Source: Bradyrhizobium yuanmingense | GTDB taxonomy: Bacteria; Pseudomonadota; Alphaproteobacteria; Rhizobiales; Xanthobacteraceae | Length of the DNA stretch: 64,000 nucleotides | Assembly: GCF_900094575.1 (NCBI RefSeq) | Contig: NZ_FMAE01000003.1 | Coordinates: 434,001-498,000 of the forward strand | Direction of reading: 5' to 3' | Shown here: positions 1 through 8,034 of the stretch, in pieces | Layout: every line of letters starts with the position of its first letter | Position numbering within the stretch: the stretch's first letter is position 1 | Translations under genes and position numbers: made by a program | The notes under the pieces: generated by a model | Database searches by the model: none | The model's input: the letters and a program-made list of their open reading frames with translations, nothing else | Told to the model about the DNA's origin: nothing

Positions 1-273
1 GTCGTCGGTGTTGTTGGCGAGCGCGAACACCACCCAGTTCTGTCCGCCCTCGCGGGCGCGCACCTCGATGCGGCGGACGATGCCGTCGGTGCCGGGTGCG
101 GTGGAGACCTGGATACGATCGGCATCGCTGCGCTGATGCTCGAGCACGCCGGTGAGGTCGATCGCGGGCGCGTCGCTACGGACGCTGACGGCGTCGAGCG
201 CGCGCGCAGGATACGCGGCGACAAGAATCATGAGGCCCAGCGCGATGGGCGCGAGGCACCTGATCAGACGCAA
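1..273 (-). CDS. N-terminal fragment of a secreted or membrane signalling protein (possibly GGDEF/EAL type)
   Basis: The gene runs off the left edge; only the first 91 codons are present. It starts with TTG at 273, chosen because a GGAGAA Shine-Dalgarno lies six bases upstream. Residues 1-26 look like a signal peptide or first membrane anchor: a basic start (RLIR), a hydrophobic core (IALGLMILVAA), then YPARA-LDA as a cleavage-like site. The following part resembles a small periplasmic beta domain (VRSDAPAIDL, EHQRSDADRI, NWVVFALANN), as found at the front of 7TM-type signalling proteins. From memory, a similar N-terminus occurs in Bradyrhizobium EAL/GGDEF proteins, but no such domain is visible here, so the function is an inference. 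Confidence 0.6.
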   Translation of the reverse strand, partial: MRLIRCLAPIALGLMILVAAYPARALDAVSVRSDAPAIDLTGVLEHQRSDADRIQVSTAPGTDGIVRRIEVRAREGGQNWVVFALANNTDD

Positions 274-426
274 GGTCAGTTCTCCGCGTTCGACGCAAAC
301 TCGTCAGTGCAAGGCAAATCTAGAAGGCGATTTCTGACCGGACCGATGCGGTTCGGTGCGTCGCGATAGATGCCACGAAAGCGAGGAAAATCAAAGGGTT
401 TCCGGCTTGCCCTGTCGGCCAGCGGC

Positions 427-1425
427 CTAGGCCTCCAACACAATTTTGCCAATATGTGCGCTCGTTTCCATGCGCCGGTGGGCGTCTGCCGCCTTTTCCA
501 GCGGGAAAGTGCTGTCCATCACCGGCTTGACGCGGCCTTCGCGCAAAAGCGGCATCACTTTCTGCTCGATCGCGGCCACCATCGCCGCCTTGTCCGCATT
601 ACTACGGGGGCGCAAGGTCGAGCCGGTATGGGTCAGGCGCTTGACCATCACCTTGGCGATGTTGACGCTGACCTTGGGGCCGTTGAGGGTCGCGATCTGG
701 ACGATGCGGCCGTCGACCGCGGCGGCATCATAGTTGCGGTCGACATAGTCGCCGGCGACCATGTCGAGGATCAGGTTGATGCCAACGTTGTTGGTCTCCG
801 CCTTCACCACGGCGACGAAGTCTTCGGTCTTGTAGTTGATGGCGCGGTCGGCCCCCAGTTTGAGGCAGGCGTCGATCTTGTCCTGCGATCCCACGGTGAC
901 GAACACTTTCGCACCGAAGGCTTTGGCAAGCTGAATGGCCATAGTGCCGATGCCGGACGAGCCGCCATGGATCAGCAGCGTCTCGCCGGCCTTGAGGCCG
1001 CCGCGTTCGAACACATTGTGCCAGACCGTCATCAGTGTTTCCGGCAGCGCGCCGGCTTCCTTCATCGACAGCGCCGGCGGCACTTTCATCGCCTGGGCGT
1101 CCTGGGCGATGCAGTACTGCGCATAGCCGCCGCCGGCGACCAGCGACATCACCTTGTCGCCGACCTTGTGCCGCTTGGCGTTGCTGCCGACCGCGACGAC
1201 TTCGCCTGATATCTCGAGGCCGGGCAGGTCGCTGGCGCCGGGCGGCGGCGGATAGGCGCCGGAGCGCTGCGCCACGTCGGGCCGGTTGACGCCGGCAGCT
1301 TCGACCTTGACCAGGATCTCGTCGGGACCGGGCTGCGGAACACTGCGTTGCTCCGGCACCAGCACCTCCGGCCCACCGGGCTTGGAGATGGCGACCACGG
1401 TCATTTGCGCGGGCAGCTTGTCCAT
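427..1425 (-). CDS. NAD(P)H:quinone oxidoreductase, zinc-independent MDR family (PIG3-like)
   Basis: 332 aa, the usual length for the quinone oxidoreductase branch of the medium-chain dehydrogenases. It should reduce quinones or enone-type electrophiles with NADPH in the cytoplasm. A GroES-like domain covers about residues 20-130 with the family signature around GVNRPDVAQR (46-55), and the Rossmann domain carries GGSSGIG at 154-160 followed by AIQLAKAFGAKV. No structural zinc cysteine cluster is visible, as expected for QOR. The ATG at 1425 has AAGGA about ten bases upstream; a second in-frame ATG at codon 8 (MTVVAIS) is a possible shorter start. It lies 153 bp upstream of the edge gene on the same strand, with no obvious operon link. 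Confidence 0.9.
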   Translation of the reverse strand: MDKLPAQMTVVAISKPGGPEVLVPEQRSVPQPGPDEILVKVEAAGVNRPDVAQRSGAYPPPPGASDLPGLEISGEVVAVGSNAKRHKVGDKVMSLVAGGGYAQYCIAQDAQAMKVPPALSMKEAGALPETLMTVWHNVFERGGLKAGETLLIHGGSSGIGTMAIQLAKAFGAKVFVTVGSQDKIDACLKLGADRAINYKTEDFVAVVKAETNNVGINLILDMVAGDYVDRNYDAAAVDGRIVQIATLNGPKVSVNIAKVMVKRLTHTGSTLRPRSNADKAAMVAAIEQKVMPLLREGRVKPVMDSTFPLEKAADAHRRMETSAHIGKIVLEA

Positions 1426-1543
1426 GATGTGTCCTTGAGCAAAAGTGCGGGAGGAAACGAGGCCCTTGCTTAGCCAGCGCGGTGCAGGCTGGCAACCGCC
1501 TTAGGCCGTGTGGTCCGGTCCGCGGACGAGAGGAGCAACGACG

Positions 1544-1735
1544 ATGCCGATCGAAGACGACGATCGCCCACGCAAGAAGATCAGTCATGAAATTGGGCAG
1601 GACCTCTCACTTTTGTCAGTGGAGGAACTGACCGAGCGCGTGGCGCTGCTCAAGACCGAGATCGCAAGACTGGAAGAAGCCGCCACCAAAAAGCGCGCCT
1701 CGCGCGATGCGGCGAACAGTATTTTCAAGTCTTAG
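1544..1735 (+). CDS. DUF1192 family small coiled-coil protein
   Basis: 63 aa, typical of the alphaproteobacterial DUF1192 family, whose function is unknown. It starts at ATG 1544 with GAGGAGC about nine bases upstream; an in-frame extension to 1508 has no start signal. A charged N-terminus (EDDDRPRKK) leads to a leucine- and glutamate-rich helix (LSVEELTERV, ALLKTEIARLEE) that predicts a short coiled coil, then a basic tail. No signal peptide or membrane segment. It is divergent from the quinone oxidoreductase and followed by a palindromic repeat and an sRNA candidate. Confidence 0.85.
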   Translation: MPIEDDDRPRKKISHEIGQDLSLLSVEELTERVALLKTEIARLEEAATKKRASRDAANSIFKS

Positions 1736-1790
1736 TGGTCGCCACACAGCGACTGTCGTCCCGGACGCGTGGGCCGAACTTTCCCCGCCT

Positions 1791-1832
1791 CGTCATTCCG
1801 GGCTCGCGACTTCGTCGCGCCCCGGAATGACG
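1791..1832. repeat. Perfect intergenic palindrome (REP-like)
   Basis: A 42-bp palindrome. The outer arms CGTCATTCCGGG (1791-1802) and CCCGGAATGACG (1821-1832) are exact reverse complements, and the middle holds a smaller hairpin (CGCGAC / GTCGCG). The CATTCCGGG / CCCGGAATG core recurs around 2740-2860, 13831-13941 and 17759-17859 in this window, so it is a dispersed family. It lies just downstream of the DUF1192 gene. Confidence 0.85.
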
Positions 1833-1925
1833 ACGGAGAGTCTGTTCCCGCAGCACACTCGGCCACTGGCTCACATGACTAATGAACTCTGAAAAAATTA
1901 GCTCGTTTACTTCAGATTAAGCTTT

Positions 1926-2040
1926 CGGGTTTATGACTGGAACTGTCCTCGTTTGGACACCGAGTGGCTCCTGTCCACTCTGTTTGACGCCTCCCTGTTA
2001 TCAACTTTCAAAGCCGCCGGTCTCCGGCGGCTCTTTTTTT
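1926..2040 (+). ncRNA. Candidate trans-acting sRNA with CUCCU (anti-Shine-Dalgarno) loop and intrinsic terminator
   Basis: Three hairpins in series in a gap without a credible ORF. Hairpin 1 is TGTCC (1944-1948) with GGACA (1955-1959). Hairpin 2 is GAGTGG (1962-1967) with CCACTC (1975-1980), and its seven-base loop is CTCCTGT, so CUCCU is presented in the loop. A single-stranded stretch containing GCCTCCCTG (1989-1997) follows, then a perfect 9-bp GC stem with a T-run. The arrangement matches the rhizobial anti-SD sRNAs known as cuckoo RNAs or the alpha-r14 family, including the length near 115 nt. The 5' end is estimated; no clear -35/-10 pair was fixed. Confidence 0.5.
2012..2040 (+). terminator. 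Rho-independent terminator of the sRNA candidate
   Basis: AGCCGCCGG (2012-2020) pairs perfectly with CCGGCGGCT (2024-2032) around a TCT loop, followed by C and seven T (2034-2040). It points rightward and stands 174 bp before rcdA, so it cannot serve rcdA. It could serve only the sRNA or readthrough from DUF1192. Confidence 0.85.
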
Positions 2041-2213
2041 GCGTTCACTGCTCGGTTTGCACCTCTCATCCCGGTTGCATTCGAAAGAATTGACCCGCGG
2101 AAACCATATCCGCGCTTGTCACTGGACTCCGCGTCCCGCCCGCGCAATGATTTGTTCATCATAAGCCGGCGGCAAAGCCGGGCAGTCAAACAGTTGCGTA
2201 AGAGGCGTTAACC

Positions 2214-2723
2214 ATGGAACGTTTGCAGGCCGACGGCGCGCTCGTTCAGCTCAGTGAGCGATTCACCAATTCTGCGGCGTTCGGCAATTTGTTCCGTGAG
2301 GGCATGGACCTCGTCGAGGAGACCGCCGCCTATCTCGACGGCGCCGGCCGCGTTGAGGCCAAGGCGCTCGACCGCGCCGTCAGCCTCACCTATGCGACCG
2401 AGAGCATGCGCCTCACGACGCGCCTGATGCAGCTCGCCTCCTGGCTGCTGCTGCACCGCGCGGTCAAGGAAGGCGAGATGACGCTAAGCCAGGCCAATCG
2501 CGAGAAGACCAAGGTCAAGCTCACCGCCGCCGATCCCGGTCCCGCCGACACCATCGAGAAGCTGCCCGCGCAGCTTCAGGACCTGATCCATCGCTCGATG
2601 AGCCTGCAGACCCGCGTCCGCCGCCTCGACAGCACGATCCACACCCCGCCGGCCGAGCAGGCCACGATCGGCAACCCGCTGGTGCCGCACCTCAACGCGC
2701 TGAAGGCCGCGTTCGAGCGGTAG
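2214..2723 (+). CDS. rcdA: RcdA-like protein (DUF1465), regulator of CtrA degradation
   Basis: 169 aa, matching the DUF1465/RcdA family of alphaproteobacteria. In Caulobacter, RcdA is an adaptor that, with CpdR and PopA, delivers CtrA and other cell-cycle substrates to ClpXP at the pole. That role is inferred here from the family. The protein is almost entirely helical, with no membrane segment; recognisable stretches are LSERFTNS near the start, YATESMRLTTRLMQLASWLLL around residues 62-82 and MSLQTRVRRLDS around 128-139. The start ATG at 2214 follows GAGGCG. The leader contains GTTAAC just before the start, a possible half of a CtrA box, but no full TTAA-N7-TTAA site was found. Confidence 0.82.
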   Translation: MERLQADGALVQLSERFTNSAAFGNLFREGMDLVEETAAYLDGAGRVEAKALDRAVSLTYATESMRLTTRLMQLASWLLLHRAVKEGEMTLSQANREKTKVKLTAADPGPADTIEKLPAQLQDLIHRSMSLQTRVRRLDSTIHTPPAEQATIGNPLVPHLNALKAAFER

Positions 2724-2738
2724 GGTCTATCAACAATC

Positions 2739-2860
2739 GTAATTCCGGGACGCGCCTCTTGGCGCGGGCCCGGAATCCATACTCCCGATCGAGGTTATGG
2801 ATTCTCAGATGCGCAATTGCGCATCGTAGCTCGCGACTTCGTCGCGCCCCGGAATGACAG
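2739..2860. repeat. Composite intergenic palindromic repeat
   Basis: Degenerate left end AATTCCGGG and right end CCCCGGAATGACA flank internal inverted pieces (GGATTC/GGAATCC, GATGCGCAATTGCGCATC). The right half, from CTCGCGACTTCG on, is nearly identical to the palindrome at 1791-1832. It lies between rcdA and rpmE. Confidence 0.75.
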
Positions 2861-2870
2861 CCCCAAAACA

Positions 2871-2901
2871 AAAACGCCCCCGGTCTCCCCGGGGGCGTTT
2901 T
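2871..2901. terminator. Bidirectional Rho-independent terminator between rcdA and rpmE
   Basis: A 13-bp stem (2871-2883 with 2889-2901) whose GC core CGCCCCCGG is flanked by AAAA on the left and TTTT on the right, so it can stop both rightward transcription from rcdA and leftward transcription from rpmE. On the minus strand the tail continues as TTTTTGTTTTGG, which suits rpmE best. Confidence 0.88.
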
Positions 2902-2923
2902 CATCTCCAGCCTTGCGGCCGGC

Positions 2924-3151
2924 TCAATCCTTCTTGAGAAAGCCCGAAAACTTCTTCTGGAAGCGCGAGACGCGGCCGCCGCGGTCCATGATCTGGGCGG
3001 AGCCGCCGGTCCAGGCCGGGTGCGACTTCGGGTCGATGTCGAGGTTCAGCGTGTCGCCTTCCTTGCCCCAGGTCGAGCGGGTCAGGTACTCGGTTCCGTC
3101 GGTCATGACGACCTTAATCGTATGATAATTCGGGTGAATTTCGGCTTTCAT
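2924..3151 (-). CDS. rpmE: 50S ribosomal protein L31, cysteine-free type
   Basis: 75 aa. L31 bridges the two ribosomal subunits. Family marks are the KAEIHPNYH start, [19 protein letters not shown] and [11 protein letters not shown]. Zinc-binding L31 proteins carry four cysteines in a CxxC pattern; this protein has no cysteine, so it belongs to the C-minus, zinc-independent class. It is a single-gene unit with its terminator 23 bp downstream. In bacteria with both types the C-minus form is often zinc-regulated, but no Zur box was identified here. Confidence 0.97.
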   Translation of the reverse strand: MKAEIHPNYHTIKVVMTDGTEYLTRSTWGKEGDTLNLDIDPKSHPAWTGGSAQIMDRGGRVSRFQKKFSGFLKKD

Positions 3152-3348
3152 GGCAATTCCTCGGCGCTCCGGCGCCTTCTTGGGTGGCTCGCGAATGACG
3201 GATTTGGGCGGCTCTATACCTCACGAAACCCCGCAAAACAAGCCATGCCCGCGCGCTGGACCGGGTTTGCCCCTAAGGGACTTCCCGGATTTGCCACTAC
3301 TCCTGCACCGGCCTATTGGGAGCAGATCAATGCAACGGGTCGGATCTC

Positions 3349-5199
3349 ATGAGCGCAGTGGAACGGCTGGATGACCACGATGTCGAACGGCCCGCAATGA
3401 ACGCCGCAGACACTCCCTCGATCGAGGCCGAGCTGATCGAAGCGCCGGCCAAGGGCCGCGCCAAGCTGCGGCCGCTGCTCGCGCTCGCGCCCTATGTGAT
3501 CCGCTATCGCGGCCGGGCGGCGCTGGCCTTCGTTGCGCTGACGATCGCAGCGTTGACCACGCTGCTGGTGCCGGTCGCGGTGCGCCGGATGATCGATTTC
3601 GGCCTGACGCCCGAGGGCATCGAGCTGATCAACAGCTACTTCTCGGTGATGCTCGCGGTCGTCGCCGTGCTCGCGATCGCCAGTGCCGCGCGCTACTACC
3701 TTGTGATGACGATCGGCGAACGCATCGTCGCCGATCTCCGGCGCGACGTCTTCGCCCATCTATTGTCGCTCTCTCCCGCCTTCTTCGATTCCGCCCGCAG
3801 CGGCGAATTGATCTCGCGCCTCACTGCCGACACCACCCAGCTGAAATCGGCGGTCGGTGCCTCCGTCTCGATCGCGCTGCGCAACCTGATGATGTTCCTC
3901 GGCGCGACGGCGATGATGGTGATCACGAGCCCGAAGCTGTCGGGCTTCGTGCTGCTGGCCATCCCTTTGATCGTGCTGCCGCTGGTGGCGTTCGGGCGCT
4001 GGGTGCGGCGCCTGTCGCGCAATGCGCAGGACACGCTCGCCGACGCCTCCGCCTATGCCGGCGAGCTGGTCGGCGCGATCCGCACCGTGCAGGCCTATAC
4101 CAGCGAGCAATTTGCCGAGAAGCGTTTCGGCGGCGAGGTCGAGCAGGCCTATGAAGCCGCGCGCACCTCGACCCAGGCCCGCGCCGTGCTCACGGCGATC
4201 ATCATCTTCATCGTGTTCGCAAGCGTGGTCGCCATCCTCTGGATCGGCTCGCATGACGTGCTCACCGGTGCGATCACGCCGGGCCGGCTCGGTCAGTTCG
4301 TGCTGTATGCGGTGTTTGCCGCAGCGGGCCTCGGCCAGCTCAGCGAGGTCTGGGGCGAGGTCTCGGCGGCGTCGGGCGCGGCCGAGCGCCTGTTCGAGAT
4401 CCTCCACGTCAAGCCCGAGATCACCGCGCCTGCGACGCCGCTTGCGCTGCCGGTGCCGGCGCGCGGCGAGGTCGGCTTCGATCGGGTCAGCTTCGCCTAT
4501 CCGGCGCGGTCCGACGTCAAGGTGCTCGACGCGGTGTCGTTCACCGTGCGCCCCGGCGAGAAGGTCGCGATCGTCGGTCCCTCCGGGGCCGGCAAGAGCA
4601 CCATCTTTCATCTGCTGCTGCGCTTCTACGATCCGCGCAGCGGGACGATCTTGCTCGACGGCGTGCCGGTCAAGTCCGCCGACCCCGGCGATTTCCGCGC
4701 GCGCATCGCATTGGTGCCGCAGGAATCCGTGGTGTTCGCCGCAAGCGCCCGCGAGAACATCCGCTTCGGCCGGCCCGATGCGACCGATGCCGAGGTCGTG
4801 CGCGCCGCCGAGCTCGCCCATGCCGCCGAATTCATCCGCCGCCTGCCTGAAGGTTTCGAGACTGCGCTCGGCGAGCGCGGCGTGACGCTCTCCGGCGGCC
4901 AGCGCCAGCGCATTGCGATCGCACGCGCCATCCTGCGCGACGCGCCGCTGTTGCTGCTGGACGAAGCCACCTCCGCGCTCGACGCCGAAAGCGAGACGCT
5001 GGTGCAGACCGCGCTGGAAGAGCTGATGCGCCACCGCACCACGCTCGTCATCGCCCACCGCCTCGCCACCGTGCTCTCCTGCGACCGCATCCTGGTGATG
5101 GACCAGGGCCGGATCGTCGAGCAGGGCACGCATGCCGAGCTCGTCGCGGCGAACGGGCTCTATGCGCGGCTGGCGCGGCTGCAGTTCGAGGGCGCGTAG
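3349..5199 (+). CDS. ABC transporter, fused permease and ATP-binding protein (MsbA/multidrug exporter type)
   Basis: 616 aa half-transporter that should act as a homodimer exporting lipids or drugs across the inner membrane. A cytoplasmic N-tail of about 40 residues precedes six membrane segments (about 50-300) and the nucleotide-binding domain. Walker A is GPSGAGKST at 410-418, the signature LSGGQ at 514-518, and Walker [13 protein letters not shown] with the H-loop IAHRLATV after it, all intact. ATG 3349 was chosen; a TTG at 3316 would add eleven residues, and ATG 3394 would shorten it. It is divergent from rpmE. The substrate cannot be deduced; it resembles the alphaproteobacterial MsbA-related subgroup (TIGR02204). 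Confidence 0.92.
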   Translation: MSAVERLDDHDVERPAMNAADTPSIEAELIEAPAKGRAKLRPLLALAPYVIRYRGRAALAFVALTIAALTTLLVPVAVRRMIDFGLTPEGIELINSYFSVMLAVVAVLAIASAARYYLVMTIGERIVADLRRDVFAHLLSLSPAFFDSARSGELISRLTADTTQLKSAVGASVSIALRNLMMFLGATAMMVITSPKLSGFVLLAIPLIVLPLVAFGRWVRRLSRNAQDTLADASAYAGELVGAIRTVQAYTSEQFAEKRFGGEVEQAYEAARTSTQARAVLTAIIIFIVFASVVAILWIGSHDVLTGAITPGRLGQFVLYAVFAAAGLGQLSEVWGEVSAASGAAERLFEILHVKPEITAPATPLALPVPARGEVGFDRVSFAYPARSDVKVLDAVSFTVRPGEKVAIVGPSGAGKSTIFHLLLRFYDPRSGTILLDGVPVKSADPGDFRARIALVPQESVVFAASARENIRFGRPDATDAEVVRAAELAHAAEFIRRLPEGFETALGERGVTLSGGQRQRIAIARAILRDAPLLLLDEATSALDAESETLVQTALEELMRHRTTLVIAHRLATVLSCDRILVMDQGRIVEQGTHAELVAANGLYARLARLQFEGA

Positions 5200-5230
5200 A
5201 CGCCTCACACGGCGGAAAGTACCGGGGACC

Positions 5231-5677
5231 TCACGCCTTCCACACCATCTTCAACACCGGCCGCCCCGAGGTCGGGTTCACGTCGTCGCCCGCATGGGCG
5301 AAGCCGCTACGCTCGTAGAAGCGGATCGCGCGGGCATTGTCCTTGTTGACGAGCAGCGTGACGCCCGAGGGCGACAGGCGCTTGGCCTCGTCGACCAGCA
5401 GCCTTGCCGCGTCGGAGCCCCAATGCGCGGGATCGACGACGAGCTGGTCGAGATAGCCTTCGCCGTCGACGGTGACGAAACCGACCAGCGCGCCGCCCTG
5501 CTCCGCCACCACGATCTGGGCCTTCGGCACCAGATCCCTCAGCCAGCGCTCGCGCCACCATTCGAGCCGTGCGGCGAAGTCGATCTGCGGATAGGCCTGC
5601 TGCCAGGTGCGATGCCAGAGATCGATCGCGACGGCTTCGTCTTCGGGTCGGTAAAGGCGGAGGTGGAGCGCGCTCAC
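5231..5677 (-). CDS. GNAT family N-acetyltransferase
   Basis: 148 aa with a complete GNAT fold: an N-terminal strand-helix start (SALHLRLYRPEDEA), the acetyl-CoA loop region at QLVVDPAHWGSDAARLLVDEAKR, and the terminal ALRFYERSGF-type motif seen as AIRFYERSGFAHA. It should acetylate a small molecule or protein amine; the substrate is unknown. It starts with GTG at 5677, whose G is also the last base of the upstream gene's TAG stop (TAGTGAG), a 1-base overlap that implies translational coupling to the OmpA/MotB-like gene. Confidence 0.9.
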   Translation of the reverse strand: MSALHLRLYRPEDEAVAIDLWHRTWQQAYPQIDFAARLEWWRERWLRDLVPKAQIVVAEQGGALVGFVTVDGEGYLDQLVVDPAHWGSDAARLLVDEAKRLSPSGVTLLVNKDNARAIRFYERSGFAHAGDDVNPTSGRPVLKMVWKA

Positions 5678-6705
5678 TACCGCTCCGTCAGCTTCAGCTC
5701 GATGCGGCGATTGCGCTTGTAGGCCTCCTCGGTGTTGCCGGTATCGAGCGGCTGGAATTCGCCGAAGCCGGCCGCGACGAGGCGCTGGGCGGGCACGCCG
5801 AGCGAGACCAGATATTGCACCACTGAGATCGAGCGCGCCGCGGACAGGTCCCAGTTCGACCTGAAGTTCGCGCCGCTCACCGGCCGCACGTCGGTATGGC
5901 CGTCGACGCGCAGCACCCAGGGGATGTCGCTCGGGATCTTCTTGTCGAGCTCGATCAGCGCCGCTGCCAAGGTGTCGAGCTCGGCGCGGCCCTCGGGCAG
6001 CAGCACCGCTTGTCCCGTGTCGAAGAACACTTCGGACTGAAACACGAAGCGGTCGCCGACGATGCGGATGTCGGGGCGGTTGCCGAGGATGGCGCGCAGG
6101 CGGCCGAAGAATTCCGAGCGGTAGCGCGACAATTCCTGCACGCGCTGCGCCAGGGCGACGTTGAGGCGAGAGCCCAGGTCGGCGATGCGGTTCTGCGATT
6201 CCTTGTCGCGCTTCTCGGAGGCATCGAGCGCCTCCTCCAGCGCCGCCAATTGCCGGCGCAGCGCGCTGATCTGCTGGTTCAGCACCTCGATCTGCGCCAG
6301 CGCCCGCGCCGAAACCGCCTTCTCCGAGTCCAATGCCTTGCCGAGCTCGGCGGTCTTGCCTTGCGCATCGTTGCCGGCGGCCGCCAAGCCGTCATAGAGA
6401 CCCTTGATGCGGTCGCGCTCGGACTCGGCCGAGGCGAGCCCGGCTTTCAGCGACGAGACCTGGTCGTCGAGGGTGAGCTTGCCGAGCTTCTCCAGCGACA
6501 ACAGCTCGTTGAGCTGGGCGATCTTGGCGTTGAGCTGTTCCAGCGCCTTGTCCTTGCCGGTGACCTCCTGCGACAGGAAGAACTGCACCACGAGGAATAC
6601 CGACAGCAGGAACACGATCGACAGCACCAGCGTCGACAGCGCGTCGACGAAGCCGGGCCAGTAGTTGAGACCGCCTTCGCTGCGGCGGGCGCGGGCAAGG
6701 GCCAT
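5677..6705 (-). CDS. OmpA/MotB-like peptidoglycan-binding membrane protein
   Basis: 342 aa from ATG 6705, preceded by GGAGACGG. It has a short basic N-terminus, one membrane helix (about 23-46, LSTLVLSIVFLLSVFLVVQFF), a long coiled coil (about 55-190, repeated EQLNAKIAQL-type heptads), and an OmpA-like peptidoglycan-binding domain at the C-terminus (VDGHTDVRPV, NWDLSAARS, GFGEFQP, NRRIELKL). This is the layout of a MotB/ZorB-type stator partner anchored to the wall. The gene upstream on the same strand is a MotA/TolQ/ExbB-like protein, so the two probably form a proton-driven complex that is not flagellar, as no flagellar gene is near. It overlaps the GNAT gene by one base. Confidence 0.85.
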   Translation of the reverse strand: MALARARRSEGGLNYWPGFVDALSTLVLSIVFLLSVFLVVQFFLSQEVTGKDKALEQLNAKIAQLNELLSLEKLGKLTLDDQVSSLKAGLASAESERDRIKGLYDGLAAAGNDAQGKTAELGKALDSEKAVSARALAQIEVLNQQISALRRQLAALEEALDASEKRDKESQNRIADLGSRLNVALAQRVQELSRYRSEFFGRLRAILGNRPDIRIVGDRFVFQSEVFFDTGQAVLLPEGRAELDTLAAALIELDKKIPSDIPWVLRVDGHTDVRPVSGANFRSNWDLSAARSISVVQYLVSLGVPAQRLVAAGFGEFQPLDTGNTEEAYKRNRRIELKLTER

Positions 6706-6724
6706 GTCATCCGTCTCCACTCTT

Positions 6725-6843
6725 GTGTCCCGGACGCGGTGCAGCGTGCAACGCTGCTGCGCAGAGCCGGGACCCATCTTGTCCCTGACGCTGGGCCCCG
6801 GCTCAGCGATGCATCATTTCATCCTGCGTCGCGTCCGGGGCAC
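6725..6843. repeat. Intergenic inverted repeat element inside the MotA/MotB-like operon
   Basis: Outer arms GTGTCCCGGACGCG and CGCGTCCGGGGCAC are near-perfect inverted copies. The centre holds GCAGCGTG/CAACGCTGC and GAGCCGGGAC/GGCCCCGGCTC stems. It fills almost the entire space between the two genes and may affect relative expression or mRNA stability. Confidence 0.8.
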
Positions 6844-6852
6844 AACACCGTC

Positions 6853-7839
6853 TCAACTCTTCTCGGGCTGGCGCGCGATCCGCTCCAGCAGGCGGCGGAT
6901 CTCGCGGTTCTGCTCGCCCTGGCCGTCGGCCCATTCGCGGATCATCTGCTGCTCGGTGCGCATGTGCGAGACCAGCGCCTGGATGGCTTCGGCAAGGCTC
7001 GCCATCGCCGCGGTGGTGCCGCGGCCGGCGCTGCCTTCCTCGAGTACGGACCGCAGCCGTTCGACCGCGGCCTGAAGCTCGCCGCTGGCGACGCCGCCGC
7101 CGGTCGCGACAGGCGCCTCGCCGTTGCCATACTCGCGCACTGTGGTGGCGAGCCAGTCTTCGAGATCGGTGTAGAAGCGGTTCTGCGCCTGGCTCGATTG
7201 CAGATCGAGGAAGCCGAGGATCAGCGAGCCGGCAAGGCCGAACAGCGAGCTGGAGAAGGAGATGCCCATGCCGCCGAGCGGGGCGGCGAGACCTTCCTTC
7301 AGCGTGTCGAACAGCGCCCCGGAGTCGCTCCCGACCTTGAGCCCGTCGATCACCTTGCCCACCGAGCCCACCGTCTCGATCAGGCCCCAGAAGGTGCCGA
7401 GCAGGCCGAGGAAAACCAAGAGGCCGGTCATGTAGCGGGAGATGTCGCGGGCCTCGTCCAGGCGGGTCGCGATCGAATCGAGCAGGTGCCGCATCGTGGT
7501 CTGGGTGATGGTCATCCGCCCTGAACGCTCCCCGCCGAGGATCGCAGCCATCGGCGCCAGCAGCTTGGGGTGGCGGGCCGGCGCCAGGCCGGGATCGGCG
7601 ACGCGGAAATTGTTGACCCAGGAGACTTCGGGATAGAGCCGGATGACCTGGCGGAAGGCCAGGATGATGCCGATGAACAGCACCCCTCCGATCAGGGCGT
7701 TGAGCCCGGGATTGGCGAAGAAGGCCTGGACGATCTGCTTGTAGAGCACCACGCTCACCAGCGTGCACAGCACCAGGAAGACCAGCATCCGCACCAGGAA
7801 GACGCTGGGCGAGGACAGTTTGGTGTACTCGATGTCCAT
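6853..7839 (-). CDS. MotA/TolQ/ExbB-like proton channel family protein
   Basis: 328 aa from ATG 7839 (MDIEYTKL); an upstream ATG at 7866 would add nine residues and neither has a strong ribosome site. Two membrane helices lie near the N-terminus (about 14-34 and 43-62). A third and fourth (about 145-170, YMTGLLVFLGLLGTFWGL, and about 195-218) enclose the MotA_ExbB core typical of proton-channel subunits. A hydrophilic C-terminal tail of about 90 residues contains coiled-coil helices (RTEQQMIREW, EIRRLLERIA). With the downstream OmpA-domain partner it should form a stator-like proton-driven complex in the inner membrane. Its cargo is unknown. Confidence 0.83.
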   Translation of the reverse strand: MDIEYTKLSSPSVFLVRMLVFLVLCTLVSVVLYKQIVQAFFANPGLNALIGGVLFIGIILAFRQVIRLYPEVSWVNNFRVADPGLAPARHPKLLAPMAAILGGERSGRMTITQTTMRHLLDSIATRLDEARDISRYMTGLLVFLGLLGTFWGLIETVGSVGKVIDGLKVGSDSGALFDTLKEGLAAPLGGMGISFSSSLFGLAGSLILGFLDLQSSQAQNRFYTDLEDWLATTVREYGNGEAPVATGGGVASGELQAAVERLRSVLEEGSAGRGTTAAMASLAEAIQALVSHMRTEQQMIREWADGQGEQNREIRRLLERIARQPEKS

Positions 7840-8034
7840 GGTGGATCGGGAAGTGCCAGACCGCATGCCGGTATCATCCGTTACGTAAAGCTTGCTTGCG
7901 GCGCGCACTATGGCACAGCGCCGGCCCAAAAAAAGCGCCGGATGCGCCGATTTCGGGGACAGCTCGGGGAACCCGGACCGGAAGCGGTGCTTTGATAAGC
8001 AGGTCTCTGCAGAAGTTCGCCATTCGGGGGGCGC

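Noticed and set aside
370..1209. Long reading frame opposite the quinone oxidoreductase
   Set aside because: It is the antisense shadow of a well-matched gene, and its amino acid composition (His/Arg/Ala rich) is that of a shadow frame in GC-rich DNA. The same applies to frames at 3760-5208, 9261-10493, 10621-12180, 41649-42668 and others.
2205..2213. CtrA-binding box in front of rcdA
   Set aside because: Only one half (GTTAAC) is present; a TTAA-N7-TTAA pair was not found, so no site was annotated.
5677..7839. Zorya-type anti-phage system (ZorA/ZorB) from a MotA/MotB-like pair
   Set aside because: ZorC/ZorD or ZorE partners are absent on both sides, and the neighbours are a GNAT enzyme and a methyltransferase. 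A housekeeping-type stator pair is more likely.
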